Source of the DNA: Flavobacteriales bacterium UBA2040
GTDB lineage: Bacteria; Bacteroidota; Bacteroidia; Flavobacteriales_D; Crocinitomicaceae
Length of the DNA: 5,753 bases
Reading direction: 5' to 3'
NCBI GenBank assembly: GCA_002332715.1
Contig: DDBE01000206.1
Span: forward strand, 1 to 5,753
Positions 1 through 5,753 of the stretch are shown here, in pieces. Positions within the stretch are counted from its first letter, which is position 1. The number at the start of each line of letters is the position of its first letter. Both the position numbers and the translations under genes were made by a program. Under the pieces are notes generated by a model that worked only from the letters and a program-made list of their open reading frames with translations, searched no databases and was not told the DNA's origin.

Positions 1-684
1 CATAGGTTGCCAACTTTCTTGGTAATCTCCTCGTTCTTGACGGTGACCAATTGGTGGACAAAACAAGGTTTCTCCATTCTTTTGAGTAACGGTCAACAAG
101 GTTATTTCATAGTCAAAATCGATAAATCCTTCAACAATAATCTCCATCAAATCACCTCTCGAACCTTCTAATGCATAGTTCCATGCTTTCTCGATATCGG
201 CACCTGTTTTAATTACGGATTGCCCTTTTCCAGAGCTGGACATTAATGGTTTTACAACACATGGCATTCCTGTAAACTTCACGCCTTCTTTTAATTCAGC
301 CAATGAGGCGGCATACTTATAGGGAGCCGTTTTGACACCTACCTCAATGGCTGCTAAGTCACGAATTGCCCGTCGGTTCATTGTGTAATTTGCAGCCTTG
401 GCGCTCGGAACAACTTGTATTCCTTCTTTTTCATAGGCATATAATCGCTCCGTTCGAATAGCTTCAATTTCAGGAATCACCAAATCGGGTTGGTGTTTCG
501 CGACTATTCGATCTAACTCATCTCCATCCAACATATCAATGATTTCGAACTCATTTGCCACATACATAGCGGGTGCTCCAGCATAACTATCTACTGCAAT
601 AATATATTGTCCCAAACGTTGACTAGCAATTACGAATTCTTTGCCCAATTCACCTGAGCCCAAAAGGAGGATTTTTTTATTCAT
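1..684 (-). CDS. purT: Formate-dependent phosphoribosylglycinamide formyltransferase (GAR transformylase 2), N-terminal part
   Basis: PurT makes formyl-GAR from GAR, formate and ATP, the third step of purine synthesis, without needing formyl-tetrahydrofolate; it is a cytosolic ATP-grasp enzyme. The visible 228 residues (start codon at 684-682, reading leftward off the window) cover the N-terminal domain and much of the ATP-grasp domain. Seen: the opening strand and loop [10 protein letters not shown] (residues 7-16), [11 protein letters not shown] (30-40), MLDGDEL (51-57), PEIEAI (71-76), TMNRRAIR (101-108), the ATP-binding strand and loop [13 protein letters not shown] (143-155), [16 protein letters not shown] (184-199) and [15 protein letters not shown] (213-227). 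These match the E. coli protein closely in order and spacing. The family is about 390 residues, so some 160 C-terminal residues lie outside the window. The ATG is the natural start because the family begins a few residues before this loop; no clear Shine-Dalgarno sequence precedes it. It is divergent from lpxK. PurK is the nearest alternative, but the PEIEAI and GHRQE motifs favour PurT. Confidence 0.95.
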   Translation of the reverse strand, partial: MNKKILLLGSGELGKEFVIASQRLGQYIIAVDSYAGAPAMYVANEFEIIDMLDGDELDRIVAKHQPDLVIPEIEAIRTERLYAYEKEGIQVVPSAKAANYTMNRRAIRDLAAIEVGVKTAPYKYAASLAELKEGVKFTGMPCVVKPLMSSSGKGQSVIKTGADIEKAWNYALEGSRGDLMEIIVEGFIDFDYEITLLTVTQKNGETLFCPPIGHRQERGDYQESWQPM

Positions 685-731
685 TGGGTAAAGATATAAG
701 GTATAGTAATAGGATAGGTGGACAAGATTTT

Positions 732-762
732 AGAAATTATTCACGAAGGAAATAAAAATCAA
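732..762 (-). promoter_or_regulatory. Weak candidate promoter for purT (Bacteroidota type)
   Basis: Read on the minus strand, a TTG at 762-760 is followed after 20 bases by TAATTTCT at 739-732. This resembles the TTG (-33) and TAnnTTTG (-7) elements known for the primary sigma factor of Bacteroidota, but the -7 element has two mismatches at its last two positions. It would place the transcription start some 40 bases before the purT ATG. In AT-rich DNA such a match can arise by chance, so this is only a pointer to where the promoter may lie. Confidence 0.2.
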
Positions 763-781
763 ATTTCTACTTTAAATTTCG

Positions 782-797
782 AAAAGTTTAAACTTTT
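782..797. repeat. Perfect 16-base palindrome, possible operator
   Basis: AAAAGTTTAAACTTTT is identical to its own reverse complement, with its centre between 789 and 790. It lies in the middle of the divergent spacer, about 100 bases from each start codon, where a dimeric regulator could affect both transcription units. It is not followed by a GC-rich stem or a clear T-tract in either direction, and no gene ends here, so a terminator role is unlikely. A binding role is inferred from symmetry and position only; AT-rich DNA makes such palindromes less surprising. Confidence 0.4.
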
Positions 798-813
798 AAA
801 TATTTAGTAATGC

Positions 814-828
814 AATTGAAAATCAATT
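814..828. repeat. Short inverted repeat with 3-base loop
   Basis: AATTGA and TCAATT are perfect complements separated by AAA. The stem is six base pairs, five of them A-T, so a stable RNA hairpin is doubtful; a protein-binding site is the other possibility. It lies 16 bases to the right of the 16-base palindrome and 72 bases before the lpxK start, in what could be either promoter or 5' leader of the rightward operon. Confidence 0.3.
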
Positions 829-900
829 AGTTAAAACCAACCCCTACAGATCCATCACGCCCAAACATCATTTTTACTTATCTTCAAACCAAATTTCAAA

Positions 901-1929
901 ATGAGGATCTTGCGTTTTCTACTTTTTCCGTTTGCTATTCTATATGGAATAATCACTTGGGTGCGCAACAAACTCTTCGATTGGGGCTTGAAAAAATCTT
1001 ATTCCATTCCGTTTCCATCCATTTGCGTCGGTAACATAAGTGTCGGAGGAACCGGGAAAACTCCCCATGTACTTTTGTTCAACAAATGGCTTTCTGAAGA
1101 AAATGAAATAACCATTGTAAGCCGAGGTTATGGCAGAAAAACATCTGGCCTACTTTTAGCGGATGAAAACTCGAATGCTGATACAGTTGGCGATGAACCG
1201 ATGCTTTTTCACCTGGCGAATCCCCAACCCAATGTTATCGTGAGCGAAAAAAGAGTTTTGGCCATACACGAAGTGGAAAAACAAAAAAACAAATCCGTTG
1301 TAATCTTGGATGATGCCTTTCAACATCGCCATGTAAAAGCTGGGTTCAACGTGCTGATGTGCGATTTCAAGAAACCGTATTTCAAAGACTTCATGCTGCC
1401 AACAGGCGATTTACGCGAATTTAAAAGTGGAGAGAAAAGAGCCGATATCGTTATTGTTAGTAAATGTCCAGAGGAACTTTCCGATCAAGAAAAACAAGAT
1501 TTTCGCAATAATATTCATCTGCCGGAAAATGACATTTATTTTTCTAGTATAGTTTATGGAGAAATGAAAAAATGGGGTGAATTCGAACTTCCAAATGACC
1601 TTAAAAACATTGTTTTGGTTACTGGAATTGCCAATCCAAAACCTTTGGAAGAATCTCTTTCGAAGAAATTTTCATTAAAATCCGTTATTTTTCCAGACCA
1701 TCACACCTTTACGACGAAGGATTTGACCGTAATTCATGAGAATTTTGGTAACTTCGCGAGCGAAAATTCAATCATACTAACAACGGAAAAAGATGCCGTT
1801 CGATTAGAAGCATTTAAAAAAGCTGGTGAATTGAAGAATTTTCCTTGGTTCGTTCAAAAAATGGACGTTCAAGTATATAGAGAAACTGAATTAAAAGATA
1901 AATTATTAGCATATGTTAGAAAAGCTTAA
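901..1929 (+). CDS. lpxK: Tetraacyldisaccharide 4'-kinase (lipid A biosynthesis)
   Basis: LpxK moves a phosphate from ATP to the 4' position of tetraacyldisaccharide 1-phosphate, giving lipid IVA, on the cytoplasmic face of the inner membrane. The 342-residue length is normal for the family. Seen: a hydrophobic, membrane-seeking N-terminal helix (about residues 5-21) followed by basic residues; the Walker A loop GNISVGGTGKT (44-54, with Lys53 and Thr54); SRGYGRK (74-80); VGDEP (96-100); the acidic motif ILDDAFQHR (135-143), the Bacteroidota form of the DDGxQH signature holding the metal and catalytic aspartates; PDHH (265-268); and TTEKDAVRL (294-302). All expected active-site motifs are intact. 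The ATG at 901 gives the usual family N-terminus; the sequence before it is A-rich with no Shine-Dalgarno sequence, as is common in this phylum. It is the first gene of the rightward unit, and its last 17 bases overlap the next gene, which suggests translational coupling. Confidence 0.96.
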   Translation: MRILRFLLFPFAILYGIITWVRNKLFDWGLKKSYSIPFPSICVGNISVGGTGKTPHVLLFNKWLSEENEITIVSRGYGRKTSGLLLADENSNADTVGDEPMLFHLANPQPNVIVSEKRVLAIHEVEKQKNKSVVILDDAFQHRHVKAGFNVLMCDFKKPYFKDFMLPTGDLREFKSGEKRADIVIVSKCPEELSDQEKQDFRNNIHLPENDIYFSSIVYGEMKKWGEFELPNDLKNIVLVTGIANPKPLEESLSKKFSLKSVIFPDHHTFTTKDLTVIHENFGNFASENSIILTTEKDAVRLEAFKKAGELKNFPWFVQKMDVQVYRETELKDKLLAYVRKA

Positions 1930-2725
1930 TGAATCTGTAGCTTATATTAAAAGCAAAACATCCGTAGAACCGACTGTAGGAATTATTCTAGGAACTGGTT
2001 TAGGAGGATTGGTAAAGGAAATCAAGATTATTAATGAGATTTCATACGAACAGATTCCAAACTTTCCTGTTTCAACGGTAGAAAGCCATTCGGGGAAATT
2101 GATCTTCGGTGAATTGGGTGGTAAGAAAGTAGTTGCCATGCAAGGTCGTTTTCATTTCTACGAAGGGTACGACATGAAGCAAGTTACTTTTCCTGTGCGC
2201 GTTATGAAGTTATTAGGAATTCAAGCACTTTTTGTGAGCAACGCTTCGGGCGGAGTTAATCCAGCTTTTGAAGTAGGGGAGATCATGATTCAAAATGATC
2301 ATATCAATTTGTTCCCTGCTCACCCATTAATTGGAAAAAACATCGATGAACTTGGACCTCGTTTCCCCGATATGAGCGAACCTTACGATAGTGGAATGAT
2401 TGCGTTGGCACAAGAAATTGCTAAGGAATTGAACATTAGAGTGGCAACTGGAACGTACGCTGGTTTGACTGGCCCAACTCTTGAAACTCCTGCAGAATAC
2501 CAATATGTTAGAAATATCGGTGCTGATGCAGTTGGTATGTCAACTGTTCCTGAAGTAATCGTTGCTCGTCACATGGAAATTCCTTGTTTCGCTATTTCAA
2601 TTATCACGGATTTAGGGGTTCCAGGAAAAATTCAGAAAGTTTCTGTTCAAGACGTTATCGAAGTTGCGAATCGTCAAGAGCCAAAAATGACAGCTATCAT
2701 GAGTCAATTAATCGCACGAATCTAA
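1913..2725 (+). CDS. Purine nucleoside phosphorylase, trimeric PNP/MTAP family
   Basis: The enzyme splits purine (deoxy)nucleosides with phosphate into free base and (deoxy)ribose 1-phosphate, for purine salvage in the cytosol. Its 270 residues fit the trimeric PNP-I family. Seen: the phosphate loop GIILGTGLGGL (23-33), ESHSGKL (57-63, with His59), GRFHFYEGY (78-86, with Arg79 and His81), SNASGGVNP (109-117), GPTLETPAEY (187-196, with Glu191) and the near-invariant GADAVGMSTVPEVIVARH (203-220). From this last motif, an ungapped comparison with human PNP (offset 10) puts Asp233 (IITDLG) at the base-recognising Asn243. Val245 (KVSVQDV) falls at His257 after a two-residue shorter loop. Both are MTAP-like, while Glu191 is PNP-like, so guanosine or inosine may not be the only substrates. 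The ATG at 1913 overlaps the end of lpxK by 17 bases and is the only one that keeps the whole first strand. I give no symbol because punA, deoD and mtaP are used inconsistently for this type. Confidence 0.93.
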   Translation: MLEKLNESVAYIKSKTSVEPTVGIILGTGLGGLVKEIKIINEISYEQIPNFPVSTVESHSGKLIFGELGGKKVVAMQGRFHFYEGYDMKQVTFPVRVMKLLGIQALFVSNASGGVNPAFEVGEIMIQNDHINLFPAHPLIGKNIDELGPRFPDMSEPYDSGMIALAQEIAKELNIRVATGTYAGLTGPTLETPAEYQYVRNIGADAVGMSTVPEVIVARHMEIPCFAISIITDLGVPGKIQKVSVQDVIEVANRQEPKMTAIMSQLIARI

Positions 2726-2729
2726 AGGA
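2724..2729 (+). promoter_or_regulatory. Possible ribosome binding site of gatB
   Basis: AAAGGA overlaps the stop codon of the phosphorylase gene and ends 11 bases before the gatB ATG. It is the only Shine-Dalgarno-like match clearly visible before any start in the window. The distance is slightly long, and Bacteroidota depend little on this sequence, so its contribution is uncertain. Confidence 0.35.
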
Positions 2730-2740
2730 ATACTGGACGC

Positions 2741-4195
2741 ATGTCTGAAATTAGAGATACATACGAAGTAGTAATTGGATTGGAAGTCCATGCACAAATG
2801 CTGACAAAAAGCAAAGCTTATTCTAACGATAAGAACGAATACGGAGCTATTCCGAATACCAATGTCAGTGCAGTTACTTTGGGTCATCCAGGAACCTTAC
2901 CTGTGATGAATAAAAAAACGATAGAAAACGCCATCAAATTAGGCTTAGCCTTGCATTGCGATATTGCTGAAAATCAATATTTTGCGCGTAAAAATTACTT
3001 CTATCCCGATTTACCGAAAGGATACCAAATTACACAGGATTTAACACCAATTTGTACTGGTGGATGCGTGATTGTGAAAGACGAAAACGAAAACGAGAAA
3101 AAAATCGGTTTGACACGAATACACATGGAAGAGGATGCTGGTAAAAGTATTCACGATATCGATGTGAAGGATACGTTGGTGGATTTGAATCGTGCTGGAG
3201 TTCCTTTACTAGAAATTGTGACGGAACCTGATTTCAGAAGCTCAACCGAAGCGTACAATTACCTAACCGAAATCCGAAAACTTGTTCGTTATTTGGACAT
3301 TTGTGATGGAAATATGGAGGAAGGTTCCATGCGCTGCGATGCCAATGTTTCGGTTCGGAAAATTGGGGCAATAGAATTCGGAACCAAGATTGAGGTGAAA
3401 AACATGAACTCGATTCGGAACGTTCAACGCGCTATCGAATATGAGATAACGAGACAAATCGAAGTCTTGGAAAAAGGTGGTGAACTTTTCATGGAAACGC
3501 GTCAATATGATGCGCTCAAGAATATCACCATTGCCATGCGCTCAAAAGAAGCAGCAAATGATTACCGCTATTTTCCTGAGCCTGATTTGACACCTTTGAA
3601 AGTTACGGTTGGACAAATCGACGCTATAAAAGCTGAAATGCCAGCCTTGCCAAGAGATTTGTTTCTTCGGTACACGAAGGAATATGAACTTTCTGAATAC
3701 GATGCTTATAATTTAACGGATAACAAATCGATTGCATTGTATTACGAATCCATTTTAAAGCACACCAAAGAATACAAATTGGCGGCCAATTGGATGATGG
3801 GCGATATTAAATCTTATTTGAATTCGCAGGGGAAGGAAATGGAAGAATTTCCTATTTCTGCAGAGAAAATTGCCGACTTAATTTCGATTATACAAGAAGG
3901 GAAAATTTCAAATACCGTAGCTTCTCAAAAAGTATTTCCTGAAATGTTGAACGCTACTGAAAAATCACCTTTGGCGATTGCGGAGTCTTTGAACTTGATT
4001 CAGGATTCCAACGAAGATTCGATTTTGGGATTTATTGCCGAAGTAATGAAGCAACATCCTGAAGAAGTAAAGCGTTATAAAAATGGCGAAAAACAACTAA
4101 CCGGCTTCTTAATGGGACAATTAATGAAAATATCAAAAGGGAAGGCTGATCCTAAATCGGCTAATCAAATGCTTAGAAATGAACTTGATAAATAA
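2741..4195 (+). CDS. gatB: Aspartyl/glutamyl-tRNA(Asn/Gln) amidotransferase subunit B
   Basis: GatB is the tRNA-binding and kinase subunit of the GatCAB amidotransferase. It activates the misacylated Glu of Glu-tRNA(Gln), or Asp of Asp-tRNA(Asn), with ATP, and the amide comes from ammonia released by GatA. The 484 residues are full length. Seen in the cradle domain (about 8-295): YEVVIGLEVHAQ (8-19, Glu15 and His17 of the metal site), HPGTLPVMN (49-57), FARKNYFYPDLPKGYQITQ (81-99), RIHMEEDAGKS (126-136, Glu130 the likely further metal ligand), DLNRAGVPLLEIVTEPD (148-164) and GSMRCDANVSVR (195-206). KNMNSIRNVQRAIEYE and YRYFPEPDLTPL follow. The helical and YqeY-like tail domains fill about 335-484, ending with the typical DPKSANQML. 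No motif is broken. It starts 15 bases after the phosphorylase stop and overlaps the next gene by 17 bases. gatA and gatC are not in the window, consistent with scattered gat genes. Confidence 0.97.
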   Translation: MSEIRDTYEVVIGLEVHAQMLTKSKAYSNDKNEYGAIPNTNVSAVTLGHPGTLPVMNKKTIENAIKLGLALHCDIAENQYFARKNYFYPDLPKGYQITQDLTPICTGGCVIVKDENENEKKIGLTRIHMEEDAGKSIHDIDVKDTLVDLNRAGVPLLEIVTEPDFRSSTEAYNYLTEIRKLVRYLDICDGNMEEGSMRCDANVSVRKIGAIEFGTKIEVKNMNSIRNVQRAIEYEITRQIEVLEKGGELFMETRQYDALKNITIAMRSKEAANDYRYFPEPDLTPLKVTVGQIDAIKAEMPALPRDLFLRYTKEYELSEYDAYNLTDNKSIALYYESILKHTKEYKLAANWMMGDIKSYLNSQGKEMEEFPISAEKIADLISIIQEGKISNTVASQKVFPEMLNATEKSPLAIAESLNLIQDSNEDSILGFIAEVMKQHPEEVKRYKNGEKQLTGFLMGQLMKISKGKADPKSANQMLRNELDK

Positions 4196-5366
4196 ACTCA
4201 GATACCTCCCCTTCTTTCTCTTACCGTTTTTATTTGCTTGCAATGAAGAGGAAACAGATTCGAAAGAACTAGAAAACAATTTTACGATTTCTGGAAAAAT
4301 AACGGGTGCAAAAAATTTAATCATATACGTTGAAGCCGCTAGCCAAAATGGTATCATTGACGTTGCTTCAAGTGAAACAGATACTGACGGTTCCTTCGAA
4401 ATAAAGGGCAACATTCCAGACATGGGAATTTATCAGTTGAGACTCGGTGACGGTGATGATAAAATCATTCCGATGACTTTGATGCCAAAAGATCATGTAA
4501 AAATCAACTCAGATATCAACTCCTATACCGTTAGCCCTAAATATTCCGGAACAGAATGGGCTGAACCACTGACACGCTATATGCAAATGGCTAACAATTT
4601 GGCAAGTCAGGATACTGAATTTGCTAAGTTACAAACGAATGGCGCATCAGAAGAAGAACTTCGCGCTGCTTACGATAAAATGTTAGTTCCACTGAATGAA
4701 TTTGCTATTGCTCAAATGATCAAAATGCCTTCTAATCCGGTGAACATTATTTTCAGCAGAGCGCTTACTCCTAAAGGTTCATTTGACGATTGGGATCCAA
4801 AAAACTTGGATGTGTTGAAGAAGGTTTGTCAAGCATACACCCAACGATTTAAGGATTCTCCAATTGTGAAAACTTTAGAAAATCAGGTTTTCCAAATTGA
4901 AAGTGCATACAACGAGCACTTGAATGGCACTGACACTGATGTTTCAGTTGTTTCAGCTCAGATGGCACCTGAAATTTCAATGAAAAATCCGGAAGGCAAA
5001 GTAATAAACCTTAGTGATTTCAGAGGAAAATACGTGCTCATTGATTTCTGGGCTGCCTGGTGTGGACCTTGCCGTAGAGAGAATCCAACGGTGGTGAAAC
5101 TCTATAACAAGTACAAAAACAAAGACTTTACTATTCTGAGTGTTTCTTTAGACAAAGACGCTTACGCGTGGAAACAAGCCATCTTAGCCGATGGTCTGGT
5201 TTGGCCAAATCATGTAAGTGAGTTGAATGGATGGGAAACTTCTGTGATTAATACCTATAATTTCAATAGTATTCCGCACACCGTTCTTGTAGATAAAACG
5301 GGGAAAATCATTGCCACAAAACTAAGTGGAGAAAGTTTGGAACAAAAATTGAAAGAACTTCTTTAA
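4179..5366 (+). CDS. TlpA-like thiol-disulfide oxidoreductase lipoprotein with N-terminal DUF4369 domain
   Basis: This 395-residue protein starts with a lipoprotein signal peptide: Lys6 and Arg8, a hydrophobic run (9-19) and lipobox LFAC with Cys21 as the lipid-bearing residue. Cys21 is followed by Asn and three Glu, which resembles the acidic surface-export signal of Bacteroidota lipoproteins. A beta-rich DUF4369 domain (about 35-118, starting FTISGKITG) and a mostly helical middle (about 125-255) lead to a thioredoxin-fold AhpC-TSA/TlpA domain (about 263-395). That domain has the redox motif WCGPC (294-298; Cys295 and Cys298) and the cis-proline loop SIPHT (Pro366). All parts needed for redox activity are present. 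Such proteins reduce or exchange disulfides outside the cytoplasm; the partner is unknown here, and the role of DUF4369 is not established. The ATG at 4179 overlaps gatB by 17 bases and gives a signal peptide of normal length. It is followed 7 bases later by another DUF4369-like gene. Confidence 0.9.
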   Translation: MNLINKLRYLPFFLLPFLFACNEEETDSKELENNFTISGKITGAKNLIIYVEAASQNGIIDVASSETDTDGSFEIKGNIPDMGIYQLRLGDGDDKIIPMTLMPKDHVKINSDINSYTVSPKYSGTEWAEPLTRYMQMANNLASQDTEFAKLQTNGASEEELRAAYDKMLVPLNEFAIAQMIKMPSNPVNIIFSRALTPKGSFDDWDPKNLDVLKKVCQAYTQRFKDSPIVKTLENQVFQIESAYNEHLNGTDTDVSVVSAQMAPEISMKNPEGKVINLSDFRGKYVLIDFWAAWCGPCRRENPTVVKLYNKYKNKDFTILSVSLDKDAYAWKQAILADGLVWPNHVSELNGWETSVINTYNFNSIPHTVLVDKTGKIIATKLSGESLEQKLKELL

Positions 5367-5373
5367 AAACATT

Positions 5374-5753
5374 ATGATGAGAAAATATATAATTGCATGT
5401 ATCGGAATTTTAATGGCGAATCTAACATTCGCTCAAGAACCAATTCCAGTAAAAATTTCGGGGAACATTTTTAATACGAAGGTTGATTCTGTTACACTTG
5501 CACAATTCGTGGGCAACAGATTCTCGGATATCCAAAAAGTTCCAATGTCCGAAAAAGGAGATTTTTCGATCAGTACTAAAGTACCTTATCCAGACTTTTA
5601 TGTGATTTTGATTGGTGAAGATCGAATCAATTTAATCTTAAGAGAAGAGTCGGATATTAAAATATATGGTGATGGAGCAAACTTGAATACCTTTTGCAAC
5701 ATTGTTGGTTCGGATGAATCCAAAAACATGAAAGTATTTATTACTCAAATGTT
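5374..5753 (+). CDS. Secreted DUF4369-like protein, 5' part (cut by window end)
   Basis: This open frame of 126 codons runs off the right edge. It starts with a signal peptide: Arg3 and Lys4, a hydrophobic run (about 5-19), and a probable signal peptidase I cut after TFA (residues 18-20), before Gln21. A beta-rich region from about residue 26 (VKISGNIF, then GDFSIST, then YVILIGEDRINLILREESDIKIYGDG) follows the same plan as the DUF4369 domain of the gene before it: short strands, a GxFxI turn, and a strand leading to an IKIxGD-type motif. In this phylum such a domain usually precedes a thioredoxin-fold domain, so one may lie beyond the window, but this cannot be seen. The start is either ATG 5374 or the adjacent ATG 5377; both give a good signal peptide. 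The first lies 7 bases after the previous stop, so it is likely cotranscribed. Unlike its neighbour, it lacks a well-placed lipobox, which suggests a soluble periplasmic protein. Confidence 0.78.
   Translation, partial: MMRKYIIACIGILMANLTFAQEPIPVKISGNIFNTKVDSVTLAQFVGNRFSDIQKVPMSEKGDFSISTKVPYPDFYVILIGEDRINLILREESDIKIYGDGANLNTFCNIVGSDESKNMKVFITQM

Larger units (their letters stand above)
685..900. other. Divergent non-coding spacer between purT and lpxK
   Basis: This 216-base stretch separates the start codons of purT (leftward) and lpxK (rightward), so it must carry the promoter for purT and most likely the one for the lpxK operon. It is strongly AT-rich in its middle (about 730-830). I see no convincing open reading frame, tRNA or GC-rich terminator stem. 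It holds a perfect palindrome at 782-797 and a short inverted repeat at 814-828, described separately. No exact Bacteroidota promoter pair (TTG near -33 and TAnnTTTG near -7) was found on either strand. The nearest plus-strand -7 match is TAAATTTC at 773-780, seven of eight positions, but without a TTG at the right distance. Confidence 0.8.

Noticed and set aside
782..797. Palindrome read as a bidirectional terminator
   Set aside because: The stem has only two G-C pairs, there is no loop of normal size, and both flanking genes start, not end, at this spacer.
685..900. Riboswitch or small RNA in the lpxK leader
   Set aside because: I saw no purine, PreQ1, TPP or other known aptamer core and no stable multi-stem structure by eye; the stretch is mostly AT-rich with weak stems.
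1942..2139. Minus-strand open frame of 65 codons inside the phosphorylase gene
   Set aside because: It lies wholly opposite a well-conserved family domain, shows no recognisable motif and has no promoter or start signal; it is a shadow of the real gene.
3263..3505. Minus-strand open frame of 80 codons inside gatB
   Set aside because: It is antisense to the conserved GatB core, and its composition is what the complement of those codons gives; no family is recognised.
4133..4423. Minus-strand open frame of 96 codons across the gatB/lipoprotein junction
   Set aside because: Both genes on the plus strand are clearly real here, and the hydrophobic stretch in this frame simply mirrors the codons of the lipoprotein gene's start region.
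5374..5436. Possible lipobox IIAC (Cys9) in the last gene
   Set aside because: Only four residues of basic and hydrophobic sequence lie between Arg3/Lys4 and the cysteine, too short for a lipoprotein signal; the hydrophobic run continues to a good TFA|Q cleavage site.

Overview
The window is AT-rich bacterial DNA that reads as an ordinary stretch of a Bacteroidota chromosome, probably Flavobacteriales. The reasons are: the lpxK–purine nucleoside phosphorylase pairing; a GatB of Bacteroidota type; DUF4369-plus-thioredoxin lipoproteins, which are characteristic of this phylum; and an almost complete lack of Shine-Dalgarno sequences before the starts. The lpxK gene shows a Gram-negative lipid A producer. 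The family assignment within Flavobacteriales is not secure from sequence alone.

Layout: positions 1-684 hold the N-terminal 228 codons of purT on the minus strand, running off the left edge. Positions 685-900 are a divergent, non-coding, AT-rich spacer with a perfect 16-base palindrome and a small hairpin-forming repeat. From 901 to the right edge, five plus-strand genes are packed head to tail: lpxK, a purine nucleoside phosphorylase gene, gatB, a lipoprotein with DUF4369 and TlpA-like thioredoxin domains, and the start of a second secreted DUF4369-like protein cut by the window end. Junctions are a 17-base overlap, a 15-base gap, a 17-base overlap and a 7-base gap, so one polycistronic unit is the simplest reading.

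The genes do not form one pathway. PurT (formate-dependent purine synthesis) and the phosphorylase (purine salvage) both act on purines but are divergently transcribed. LpxK makes lipid IVA, GatB is one subunit of the tRNA amidotransferase (gatA and gatC are not in the window), and the last two genes encode cell-envelope proteins, the first a likely thiol-disulfide oxidoreductase. This looks like a housekeeping operon of mixed function.

I found no mobile element, CRISPR array, RNA gene or evident new defence or biosynthetic system. The most informative observation is the substrate pocket of the phosphorylase: it has Asp233 and Val245 where human PNP has Asn243 and His257. These residues are like those of methylthioadenosine phosphorylase, while the PNP-type glutamate (Glu191) is kept. 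This predicts a wider or shifted purine specificity.
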